A DNA stretch of 64,000 bases from positions 4,836,001-4,900,000 of the forward strand of contig JAFREQ010000039.1 of assembly GCA_025331565.1 (NCBI GenBank). Reading direction: 5' to 3'. The stretch is from Holacanthus passer. Lineage: Eukaryota > Chordata > Actinopteri > Pomacanthidae. Below are positions 45,801-58,700 of the stretch, one piece after another. The notes beneath the pieces are model-generated. The model saw nothing but the letters and a program-made list of their open reading frames with translations, made no database searches and had not been told where the DNA came from. Numbering within the stretch: the first letter of the stretch is position 1; each line of letters starts with the position of its first letter. The position numbers and the translations under genes were made by a program.

Positions 45801-48800
45801 TGTTTCTGTTATTTTCTTTCCACCACCTCTGAGGCTCTTGTTTATTTTGGAGTCTGAATCCGCACGAGGGCCTGATGGTTTCATGTGAGCTGGCAGACTT
45901 TAATTCTAGTCGCTGCAGCCAACACAGCTGCCGCGCTGACCTCTTTGTATTGATTTACAAATTTAGCCCGGAACGGGTAAATTCTGTTTTTACATGTACA
46001 AATCGCTGTGATTGTGTGTTACGTAGCAACCAGCACTTGCGTAGTTGAGTCCTGCTTTTGGTTCGCATGCGTGTGTGTGTGTGTTTGTAGTAGGCGCTTT
46101 GGCAGAACACACAGTCTGTGTGCTCTGTGTTCTTGTAGTGGGGCTGCAGGCTCACAACCTGCAGTTGTACAAATGTAGTTATTGTTAAAGTTCCCACTTG
46201 TTACCCGACGAACTGCTGCTGCTCTTTGGCTCTGACACTAAGGGGAATCGTTTGGGGAAAACGAAGTGTCGCTCGCTTCAGCTGGTGGGAGCTGCAAGGC
46301 ACGGTCTTGCAATTCTGTGAATTGTTACATCACCGCAGTGATACAGAGTGGTTACCAATAGGCTCTTAGACTATTACAGAGGGATATAATGCTCAGGGAA
46401 GCATTATCTGCACTTTAAATGCAGTATCATAGGACTTTTATAATGTCGCACCAATGTAAAGTATCACAGATTGGTATGTGTGTGATAGCTATTTTATGAA
46501 ATCCATGTGACCGTGTGGACATGCGTGAGCGCTGGCCGGCAGCCAGCTGGCAAGGCGTGAGGTCTGCAGGCTAGTATTAATCAGATTGTTGACAGCGTGG
46601 CCACGGAGCCTAAGCCAGGATGAGATTAGCTGACTGACTGATAGCTCCTTATCTCATCTCATTGATAGAGGGGGGAGATCGAATCTGCCAGGCGAGCGCA
46701 GCCGGCATAAAGAGGAAGACTTGCACTCCAATATCCCTCGTTCGAACGCGGCGACGGGTACTGTTACAAAATGACTGACAAAGACAATCGCGCTCCTTCC
46801 GTCAGGGGTGTAGCTGGATGTGGTTGTAGGAGGCGCTGGCAGAGAGAAGGAACATTGTCTGATATTAACTGCTCACTTAATCGCTCAGATAGATGCGATC
46901 AGAAAAGTGAAAATCAGTAGTGCATTTACTCACTGGAGTCTGTGCAGAGAATAAAATAATGCAGCAAATCCAGGGGCATTAAATGTGTGACAGAAGGTTT
47001 CAGTGGTGCTTTTTGAGGGATTATGGTTAAAGAGTCTGTGGGCCTGGTGTTGAATCATGAACCTCAAATTTCACTTCCCCCCACAAATCTGCTATTAAGC
47101 ATTTTAAAATATTTATCACATTTGAATAGAGCTCCTCAGTTTGGCTTTGTTTCTTCCAGCAGGTTGAAAATGTGGCGCTGAATGAATAAATGAATCAGTG
47201 AACAAACCCAGGATTCAACAGTTAATGCTTCACATAGCAGACTGAAAAATGGCAACAAGGTGCTGTTTTTTGTATTGTTACAAGACTAACAGTGATTTGT
47301 TAGAGAACATGTTTTGATGGATGTGACTTTGGGATTTTTGCCAAGTACAAAACGACAAGTGCTCACTATTTAACCACTGTTCAGCAGCACCCCTGCATTA
47401 AAAGTACGACGTGGTTGCATTGAGATGATTTTACTGCATAATTAGATGACTGAAGACAATAATCTCATAAAAAGTAAAATGAATGATGTTGAACACAGTA
47501 AATATGTTTAATAAGTTCATCCAGATTTTGACCAGCTGTATTTGGATGAGAAACAAACCCAAAGTCTTTTTTTATTTTTTTTTTTATTGAGTACATTGTG
47601 TGCAAACAACATTCTCCAGCTTGTTACCAACCTGTTTGACTGCACATTAATTGGATGCTAGAAGGAAAAAAAAAAGAGTGGCTTAAATGTCAAACTTGTT
47701 GACTGTGTCTGAGGATTATTGAGCTGACCTTCGATCTCAAGGGACATCCTCTCGCAGAAGACTTTTAATTAAATCAGAGCGAGATGTTAATTTAAGAAGA
47801 GGAGCTGGGACTTGTGAAGAGTTCAGTCTGTGGGGGCTTGGGAAAGGGAACGACAAGGATTAACTGTTTGGTGAGACTTCCCTTTGGTTGAGAGTGATTC
47901 TCTCCGTACGATTTGTTAAGCAGGCAGCAGGACAGCACACCTCCTCTGTGCACACCTACACCTGCTCAGCTCCTGCTGCACCACCGTGCCAATAATCACC
48001 AGAACACCAAAATCACAGTGTGAATGATGACTGAATGTGCACATTTTCTCTTGGACCGAAAGAAGAAGAAAGAAAGTTGTCATGCTGTGGAGGATCTTTG
48101 ATATGTATGAAGATAAATATCATAGATATAGTGTTTGAACCACAGAAGAAAAGATGTTAAAATGTTATGTTAGTATCATGCAGCTTTCAGGTGGAGGCAA
48201 AACATTATTCTGAAACTCGCCTTTTCAGCCATCCAGTTTATGATTGATGTGCTCTATAGTACATACAAGTGCTGCACATGTGCATTAGTGTTTTTCCTGG
48301 TTGCCCCATAGATTTTAAATTGAGATGATGCACATGAAAATAGCTTAGGTTCTCTGAAAGTTTTACAAATATAAAGCGTAATGACTAGCCTTGTTTTCAA
48401 TCGGAGGTGTCCTGTCAACAGTTTTACAAATGTTTTTTTGTAAATGTTAGTTGCAATACCACAAGTATTATCGGGGCAAACTGGGAGTGGTGTCATATCC
48501 AGCTCTCTGAATACATCCATGGTCAGGGATTGGAGTCCCAGAATGCACTGAGAGAGATGGACTAACACCTTTTTCAGTTCACCTTACCTGCATGTGTTTG
48601 GACTTTGCAAGGAGACAGGGCTACCCAGAAAAAACAAATCATATGTTTTACACACACAACAAACTATTATCTGATTGAAAAGCAACAAAAAATTTTTTTG
48701 AGGCTGCTTTTTCAAAAGATTTCAATTTGGAGCATACAAGATGAAGCGTCGCAATAACAGGTACTGCGACAACTCCGAACTCCATAAATTAGGCATGAGC

Positions 48801-49758
48801 CCAAAGTGAAAACATCATTTTCAGTGTGTTCTGAAGCTCTGCTGCAGAAACCTGTAGCTGCTCCTGCTGAAAAAGTGCTGCGAAGAAATGCTCGTGTAAT
48901 GTCATTAAATGAGGTATTCCGGCAAAATTAGGACGAGAGATTTGACCCCAGGCGATTCATGATCAAGTTATTATTGTTTTAGTTAAAGGTTTTACACATT
49001 GCACATGTAACAACTCACATGATCAGGAGACGTGTTGCTCATTTGTGTGATTCAACAGGTAGTGTGTAGTTGTAGAATCCATCACAGCCAGTATCCCCAG
49101 GTTGATCCCCACATCCGCCCACCTGCAGGCCTGAAGGAGATCCTGTAATGTCAGCGCCCCCCCCCATAGCCTTTACTCCAATTCAAAGACCTCCGCTAAT
49201 AACCGCCTTTCATACTGCGTCTCTCTTTGCGTCTTTGTCTTAATTTGTCTTTCTCTGTGTGATCCAATTTGCCTCCCTCTCTCGCTCGCTGTCTGTACGT
49301 TTCTCTCACGCTCACCATCCGCTCCCCTCTCTCCGCTCACCATTTCACTCTCTACCCAGCCGTCCCATCGCCCGACCAATCACCCTCTCATACCCCATGC
49401 CCCCCCTCATCCAAAGACGCCCCCGGCTGCGTCCTAGTTACCCCCCCCCCACAGAGATAAAAAGCTAATTGGAAATCCCTCTACTAATTAACCTTCTCCA
49501 GGCTGAAAGGTATTTATATCCTCTGCTTTTTGATGGAGCGATAGGAGAGAAGGGGAAGGAGGAGGAGGAGGGAAAAAGGGGGCGAGAGAGCTGAGAAATG
49601 AATGCGAGCAAGTGGGTGGAATAAAATGGATGTTGATAGAAGTTGGGTACAAGAAAGTGAGGGAGGAGAGAGAGAGAGAGCAATGGATGTCAAAGCAAAA
49701 GAATGAGGCACCTGTAGCATTTTAGTATAACATCAATTAATCATTGCTAATTTCTTCA

Positions 49759-49791
<33 letters not shown>

Positions 49792-52700
49792 GTCTATCTT
49801 TGTAGCATCAATAGTTTGACATAACTTTCCAGAGTTGCAGAATCCTGTCTGTGACTCTTACAAACCTTTGTGCAGTGTTTTGATGCCTGATAAAATCATC
49901 CGTTCATTTTTTAATCCAGTTAAATTCTTTCATGTCACTGTCTCACCCGTACCTCAAACAACACACCCCCACTGTCGGAGTCTTGAACCTCTGACATCCA
50001 ACATCACAGTCCTCACCATGGGCGCACAAGGCTGTGGAGAAAACAAGTTGTTACCACAGGATTAATAATTTAATTCAAAACATAAAGTGATCCGTTTTTT
50101 TCTCCTTAAGAGAATGAGTCTTTTAATAACTTAATGTATCTCTAATATGTTCGCTTTTAATGGACAAGGAGAAAGCTTTTTGCTCCACCCCAGCGGCTGC
50201 CCACATCTTGGATTTTTTTTTTTAGTAATTCAGTTAAAAGCATCTGTGGTGGCGCTCATTAATGGCAGAGCTTTGTAGACTGAGGATGCCATCTTCCTAC
50301 AAAGAGATGTGTGGATGAGATTGACACGGCTATACAGGTTGTATACAGAAATCAACATGACAAATATTACAACCGTTCCTAGCGACCGTCTTCCGTGTCG
50401 ACCTACAACAACGTCCTCGGGACAAATATGCCACTCTTGCTTATTCTGCCCCAACACTGATTGGTTAGGGCAAAAATAAGATCCCCTCCCAAACAGAACA
50501 CAGTTAATATGAACACAACATCACACTGAACAAAGACAGGAAAGCAGGCATCCAATCACTGACAAGGCCTTCAAGTACCACAAGTTAGTCGTCTTATGAA
50601 CATACAGTAGATACATATGTTGTGTAACAAATAGATTCTAATGAAAGAGCGTTAAAGGTCGGGAGGCTTTATACTCTGCTGTATCCCTTTGTACGACGAA
50701 CGCCGGCGTGGATGCGAGCGAGATAGAAGATAATGAAATATAAGAGGGGCAAGTGTGGCAGTGAGTCAGCCAGTCAGTCAATCAGTCGGTGAAATAGTGT
50801 CTAGCGGGTAGCAGAAGGTACAGTAATATATATGCGAGGAGGGCTGGTGGTGGTGAGGGGGAGTGAAAGATCTCAGGAGAGTAGGAGTCGAGAGAGGAGA
50901 AAGGGAATGGTTTCAGGTTTCCGTCATTTGCCATGCCACCTTTCTCCTGTCGCCCCCTCCCTCCCTCGCGCAGAAAGCTGATGGGGGTCCGAGGAGGGTA
51001 AGGTTACCTGGCTGTCGTCCCCTGCCGGCTCCGCTCTCTCTCTCTCTCTCTCTCTCTCATTTCTGGTTACACTCGCGGCGCAAAACAGCTCCGTCACAGC
51101 CGCTGATGCATAGATTTTGGAGGAACGGTTTTCCCACATATTTTTTTATTTCTGTTATATTCTTGCTCCTTCGTCAACGACAGAAGGCCCGAAGGGAGTT
51201 CGTCCATGCACTGATATTCAGAATTCAAGTCAAGTACCTTTCGATGCTATTCAGAGCTGCCAATTATCACATTTTACTAATGCATCTTAATGCTAAATAA
51301 TTATTTCAGTGTGGGCACAGGACCGTTATACATTAGCACGAACCGGCTCGATGAGTCAGGATTTTATTTTACATACAGTAAATACATTATTTCTGTTTGG
51401 TGGAGATGATGTGAGGAATGAAAAAAAAAAAAAACCACACACAATGTGTCAGGAACAGGCTGCAACAGCGAAGCGGCAAAGGAAAACAGCTCCAGGCTTC
51501 GCTTTAGGATTTAGAGGTGACATCTATCTTTTATAAACACCAGTAACGCTGCCGGCCAAACTGGTGAGCCAAAGTGTTTCAGTGGGTCAGGCTGATGGCA
51601 GAGTTTGGTGGTTTAGATGTAAAGCACAACTTTGGATTGTCGCTGTCGAGTTGCGGCCCCGGGCGCCCGTTTCAAAGTCTGACGGCAAAAGGCGTCTGAG
51701 AAGCAGAAACTGCAGCGACGAGCAGCACATACCGAGGCCTCTCCTGCTCAAGTCTGTCGGCTGTATTGGATTGCAAAGCAGCACTGACAGATGGTCTGGT
51801 AAGCAGGTAGTTTCAGCCAAGCAATCTGGTATTTTATTTCCCAAAAAATAAAAGTTTAGGGTATTAAAAAAAAAAGCAGAAAACTTTGGCTCAGACACTT
51901 TAAAGCACCTAGATGTGCACAAGGGATGGAGACACATGGGGATCAAACCCATAATCCTCCTTTTTTGGCTCTTATTCTCAACATAGACATGAATGTAATG
52001 CACATGCACACACTTCTACATTGATAGGCAACGCAGTAGTTGTTGCCATCCAGTTGTTCTAGTCCTCTCACCTGTCTTGTTCACGTGAAGAATCTGCTCT
52101 TGGTTCAACTCCTTTGATCGACCATTCTCAGCTCATATTATAACTTCTCCATACTAATGCAACCAGTCCTCTCAGCCTCTCTGTCCCACTGCGCTCCCAA
52201 AAACTTTTTTTGTGCTCAAAGAGGCCCTGCAGCCACAACTGTGACAGAAATAGTCGGGAACAGGAAGGCCTCACACACCTCACTAGGGGAAGACGTTTCT
52301 AAGCAGTGTGGCGAATGCAGCTGGGGGATCCACCATGAGCACTTTTTTTAGCACTGAACGTTTGCCAAACCCAGCATGCACCAGTTTCTCACGCAACATC
52401 TTGGGTGCGTTTGATTTGGGTCACTCAGTGTACTTGCTGGGTGGTGCACTAAATCAGTGAGTGATTAAGGTGGATGTGACCGTTTTTTAACTATGCCAAG
52501 GTACAAAAATGTAACCTTAACTTATAATGACATCATGCATTGTGCATATGAAAGAAAGAAAGAAAGAATGAAAGAAAAGTACATTTCCGACCACACTTTC
52601 TTTGCCTCATCTTTGCCTCGAAGCAAAAAATGAGGAAGGGCGCCCACAGCAAAATTTTATAGTTTTATTTCTTTATTTGTATTTTTCCTTCTGAGGGCGA

Positions 52701-55700
52701 CCTGCACCCACCAGAATGTTGTGGAGAAAAGCGAGATGATCCAAAGACGTGATATTCCCTAAATGGTTGTACAAATAAACAAGTAGTTAATTCAATCTAT
52801 TGTCATCAGGCTGCAGGTTTATTTTATTTCTACAACACAAAGTGCCAAACATAGCAGTGAAATAAAAATGGAAATGTTTGAGGATTCTCAGCTGCCCTGC
52901 AGATGTCCATTTTTGTCTGCAGCAATAGTCTTAACACTATTCATTTCAAATGTAATGTAATGTATGGAATAGTCATACAATGCAGCAAAATCAAATGAAA
53001 GTGAGGCAGGAGCGTTCCAGGCCGAACAGCAGGGAGCACCCATAAAAAAAGATTTGGCACACACAACCCGTCTTCAGCCCCAGATGGTCTGGGCTTAGCC
53101 CTCGTCAACTCCTAGAAACACCCCTGACGATGATGTAAACACGACATCATGTCTTTAATGAAGTTCTGTTTGTTTTCCAGTTAAAGACCCACGGCCCCAG
53201 CTTCACTCGCCTCCACGCGCCCTGGCCGGTTCTGTGTCGAGAGGCTGAGTTTCTCAAGATTAAAGTTCCCACCAAGACGGTGAGAGCACTTCTCGTGTGT
53301 CTGGGTCCATGTGCAGCACAGTTTGTTGGCGTGTTCTTGTTGTTTCTGTGGTCAAAGACAGACAGCAGAGTAAAGATGCAGTAAGAATAGACTTTGACAG
53401 GAGAAAATGCATCTAGGTAAATATAAGGTTTTGGTATCAGTTCCTCATAAAGACTGAGGTCTTCTTTATTGATTAATCAAATTCAATCAGCAATCATACT
53501 GAGACATATATATGTGGCTCAGTTAATACTCCTTATACTGATGACTGCACTAATATCTGTATATATTAGAATTTCATTTCTACAGAGCCAGTCTATAACA
53601 GTGGAAGTAGAAAGGTGGATTTTCCACAGAACTGTAAGGACCTTTGGACACAACATGTGTAATAAGTTGTCTCATTCTGCGTCGTGTCCTTCATCAGAGT
53701 TATGAACTTAAAGAGGAAAGTGGTTTCGGGTCCAGGATGAGCACAGTGTGGAGGAAAATGAACCAGCCTTTCCAGCCCAAAGTACAACATCAGGACCACG
53801 AACGCACCAAGTTTCTCTCGCACTGCTTCTCCAGGGACAAACTCCACCTGTGAGACACACACACACACACATATCATGCCTTCCTTTGCTGTTAGAAACC
53901 ATTATCCTGTAATTGTCTTGTGAGAATTCTGTCGCTACTTTACCAAAAATTACAAAGGCTCACTTTAAAGAAATACACATTTTTGGGAGACTGTACTCTT
54001 ACAACATCCTGAATGATAGTAGCCAACCAGTTTTATTTGAGATGATGATGATGATCCAGTAAGTAATAAGATTATAAGGTTTTTTTTCAACACAGTTTTA
54101 AATAATGTCAAGAAAGAGTTAGTGTAGAGTTTTGGAGAATATCACTTATGTTTTCGGATAAACTCTAATATAAGTATAAATAATCAGACCTAGTTATCAG
54201 ACATAAGCCATGTTTCCATCAAGCAGCCCGGTTTAGTTCAGTTCAGTCTGATACATATTACAATTCTTATCTTTCCATTGTCAAAAATTGTGGATGGTAC
54301 CAGTAGAACAACTCCATTCTGTTTTCCGGCACACTGATCTGGTACTCAAAGGTGGAGCCAGAAACACAGAGCAACCGCCGTCGTCTCGTCATCTCCGCTC
54401 TGATGCAGGATTTCCCAACTCAACTCTCCTGCTCTTTTCAGCCGTCTTTTGTCTCGCTGCCTGCAGCCTTTTCTCAAACAAAGCTTGTCTCCTCGTTGTA
54501 TTAAACAACCGCGTACCAAGAAGAAAGAGCGTGAAACATTTGATGTCCTCCGCTGTCTTCTTGTAACAGCAGTGTAGCTCGGTGTGTGATGTGTGTGTGC
54601 ACAGCGAGTGTGTGGTTGAGTGAGCGGTAGGAAAAGAGGAAAGGTTAGAAGGAAGTTGTCAATCTGGCAGAAAATAAACAGTATAGATTACAGGGTCAGT
54701 TAATAAATGCGGTTTCTTAAGACCAAGAAACGTCTCATCTGTTGTTTCCCAGCTGCTGGTAAAGTGAAAGTCTTAACAACCCCACCTACATTTAGGAGTG
54801 TCGTCTGCTCTGGAATCACAAAACAGATCTGGGCCTTAGGTGCGCTTGTGCAGTGACCGTTCCAAATGTGCCAGTTTTGAAAGGACTGATTACTTGGCCT
54901 TCGATTTTGCTGCTTGCAGCTCTCTTGAGAGCCGCTCATCCAAATTGCTTCACACCGACTGTGTTATCGAAACTCCAATGCAATGCAAACGCAGTGTTAG
55001 TTTAAGCCATTTTCTCATGCATGCATTGCCATTAGAGTAAACAGAAAAATATAAAATGACCGAATAACAACGTGAGATGATGCATGGAAAGAACCAGAAA
55101 TCACTTTTAACATGGGGGTAGTGAAGAAACATTGAGAAAAACAATTTTGAGTGAGGACGACTAACAGAGCACATATGCATATGTTTCTCAAGAACCGCTC
55201 ATCCAAATGACTTCACACTCGACACTGCACTTCCTTGGGTCCTCAACATTACACCCGCCAAGTGAGAAGTACATCGATAAACAGTTGTTGAGAAAAGTAA
55301 AGAACACACGCACACATACAGACAGAGATCCCTTCCTTTAAAGTTACATGTAAATATGGGTTAGGTACACGTTTCAAGGGTACTATATTGAAAGTGTTTG
55401 GTGGAAACGTGACAAAAATAGATTGTGGTTCTGATCAGTTCACAGGTTGAGGTGATAGAACATAGTACTTTCATTAAAAAGTTGTGTATGTTTGCATTTG
55501 ATTCAATATATTTATATTATATATAGGATGTGAAAATGTACACATAGAATATGCACATACATGCATTATACATATATTTTATTCACCAGTTGTGTTTCTT
55601 TCAGGTACAACATCACATCTAAAGACACATTCTTTGACAACGCAACAAGGGGCAGAATAGTAAGTGTTTAATATGCGTCTCCTTCATGTGGCATGTTTGT

Positions 55701-58700
55701 CCAGGACTCCAGTCTAATATTCTGACATCTTTTTAGGTATATGAGATCCTGCGACGGACGGTGTGTGTACGAACCTGTCAAACCATAGGTGAGTTTACAC
55801 TTCACAGTGTGTGTGTGTGTGTGTGGAGTTTACTGAACACATGCAGCCTTTTCCTGCCCTACACAATCTTCACGATGCATTGACACGCCCATGTAATCAG
55901 TTATTAAATCACTGACCTTAGGTGGACTCATTCTCGGCCTGATATGCTCGCTGCAGGCATAAGCGTCCGACAAATGTCAATGATTTTTTCCATCGTGTTG
56001 CTGCTAGTCAAAAATGATGCACAAAATAATCAGTGGCTTTATCCACCTCTGTTGGCAAGCAGCAGGAATTGCAGCAACACAATCTGAAATCCTCCTCCAC
56101 TTACCTCTCCCATCCCCTTGAGGCATCACGGCCTGTGACTGATTAAACAGCCGAGTCAAATTTTGGAAGTAACTTGCTAAAAACAGAGGTAATGAATCAC
56201 AATACTGGGATAAAAATCAGGTTTGTCTTGGCTTGATAAAAAGTCTTTTTTTAGCCTTTCTAGTGGGAATGTTGTGCTACTGATCACTGCTTCATCCATC
56301 ATCATCATAAAATCCCAGCAACAGGTTGAGTAATAATTGCGTCACAGAGAATGAACATCTCCGTCAGCCACCAGCACCAGACATATTGCGGCTATTTCTT
56401 GCTGTGAAAAGCGTGCGTATCGTCCCTTTAAGGGCGAGACTAAAAAAGGAAAAGGAGGAACACTTGCGTAACGTCTTCGGCTGTGACGCTGCAGGGCGAA
56501 GTCAGCTGTCAGTCGCATTACGAGGTCGCGCTGAAACCCTCAAATCCGGACCGTCGTGACAGACTGCAGGTGAAGCGGGAGGTGATATCGATATGCCCGC
56601 TGGAGTGCGGTTGACACAAAGAAGGAGTTGATTGGATAATTGGATGAGACAGACATCTTTTTAAGCCTAATTTGTTTGGGGTCTCATTTGGACTTTATAG
56701 CAACACCCTGTTCATCACAAGGCCGTTCTTAGAAAGTGGCTCATTTCCTTCAACTGCAGAAATCCACTGCAATGAAAATAAACAGATCTGCATTCAGGTT
56801 AACATTGGTGAGATTTATAAAGACAGGCAGATAGCAGCTGCCTATGCGTTCATGAGACCCGTCAGTCCCATATAGAAATGAGCTGACACCGTTTTATTTC
56901 CAGCGTCCCGCCATATGTCTGGTTGGCTTCCCCATCACAGCAGAAGGTCTCAGCCAGTGGGTACTGACGGAGCTGCAGGGGAAGAAGAGGAGCGAAAATA
57001 GAGTTGCATCTCTTTAACCTCCATTTTTCTCTTCCCTCTTCATTATTGGCGTACGATTTTCGTGCCACACACACACTCAGAGCCCGCTCTTCCTCCATCT
57101 CCTCCACAAGTGGGTCACACTTCCTGGGTCAGGCTGAGATTGAAGCAGGGGCCTCTGGGAGTTGTGGTTGTCGCAGGGCCGGTTGAGGGAGCATTTGTGC
57201 ATTCGTATGTATGTGTGTGCGTGTTGGTCATGACTTTCATTAATAGTACAGCTAATCACTGCACAGTTCCCAGTCCCCTCTGAGGCACCGATAATGAATT
57301 GATTAATTACTTTGATGAAAGAGCCAGTTGCGTGTGCCAGGTTATCTGACGTGTCAGCGTCTGCCCTTACATCCACAGGTCAGGCCATCGCTTCCCACAT
57401 GAAATTTTCCAAAGACTAAAAGTGGTACCTACGTAATCCCAGTCTGCCTGACACTGAAAAAACGAATTAAAGCGATGCAGGCTGCAGGGTGTGGCCTGAT
57501 ACTGTGTCTGCACCGCATACAGCAGGTACAGCTAGTGAGGAAAGGCCACTTTTTAATACATGGTGGCTGAACTTTAGCCTCCATGGTTGGTTGTAAATAC
57601 AGTCAAAAATAGCTTCAGTTCTGAGATAGAACTCATCATATATAATTAGGGGTGTTTGGATCATGATGTAACATAACTGACATGAGTAAAAACCACACTG
57701 CTGAAGTGTCCTTGAACTCGATGCTGAATCTGAATTACAACACAAATTGAAAAAAGATGTTGGGATGCTGTGTAAAACATAATTAAAACCGAATGTGATA
57801 ACTTGCTAATCAAATTGAAAACAGTTTAAAGACAATATATTGAACATTTGACCTCATCAATGTCATTGATTTTTGTAAATATCTTCTTATTCTGAATTTG
57901 TTGGCAGCAACACGTTTCAATCAAGTTGGGACAGGAGCAACAAAAGACTGTGAAAGTTAAACAGGTTGATTGGTAACAGGTGATAGTATCATGATTGGGT
58001 ATGAAAGGTTCATCCAGGAAAGACTCAGTCGTTCACAAGTGAGGATGGAGAGAGGTTCAACACTTTGTCAAACACATGATTGTATGAAGGAGATTAATAC
58101 ATGGACTCAGGAAGACTTTGTAAAACTGAAATTTGATATTCAGGAATCAATCAAATATCAAAAGGACAGAGCAGTGTGCAGTACTAGATGTCAGATAAAT
58201 AACAGAAGGCACTCTTTCACAATGGCCACCACTTTATCTCGCACCACATCTTGGAGCCATTCAGTGTCAACTCGCTCCTTAATGCCACTGGCTCAACTAT
58301 TAATCCACCAGCTGCTTGGATTTATGGTTTGAAACTCGATCTTCGGTTCTGAGGACAAAAAGTCTCTTACTGAGTTTTCAAGTCAAATAAAGGTTAAAAT
58401 ATCATCTCCAGTGGATACTGGTACACGATTTACATAAAAGGTACATTCAGGATTGAGTGATGATTGGGATGACTGGGCAGGAGGAGAAACACACCTCAGA
58501 GTCACATTCAGATAGTCCTCTGGGGGCGTCTTATGTCTCTGCTCACTGTCTCTCTCTTTTTCAGGCATCAGCACGTTGATAGCTAAAGGCGTGTACGACG
58601 CTGCCTTCCCTCTCCACGACGTAAGTCAGAGGTTTGGAATTCCCACTTGATGCCCATTCAGTTTATTTCACTACAATATTCAGTTTGCAGAGGATGGAAA

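Larger units (their letters stand above)
43019..53180 (+). other. ano2 intron 4 (10.2 kb)
   Basis: The largest intron. It contains the TATC tract (49759-49798), GA, TC and AAAG tracts (49666-49680, 51033-51058, 52550-52578), C-runs at 49157-49166 and 49441-49450, and CpG-richer blocks at about 50,690-51,120 and 51,640-51,740. Candidate regulatory stretches with paired TAAT motifs lie at 46,500-46,760, 47,700-47,930 and 49,455-49,540. No embedded gene was recognised. Confidence 0.55.

Noticed and set aside
49259..49720. Overlapping Ser/Pro-rich frames on both strands in ano2 intron 4
   Set aside because: They arise from C/T-rich and GA-rich low-complexity sequence with no family similarity.
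49759..49798. Short regularly spaced repeats as a CRISPR-like array
   Set aside because: They are a simple tetranucleotide microsatellite in a vertebrate genome with no spacers.
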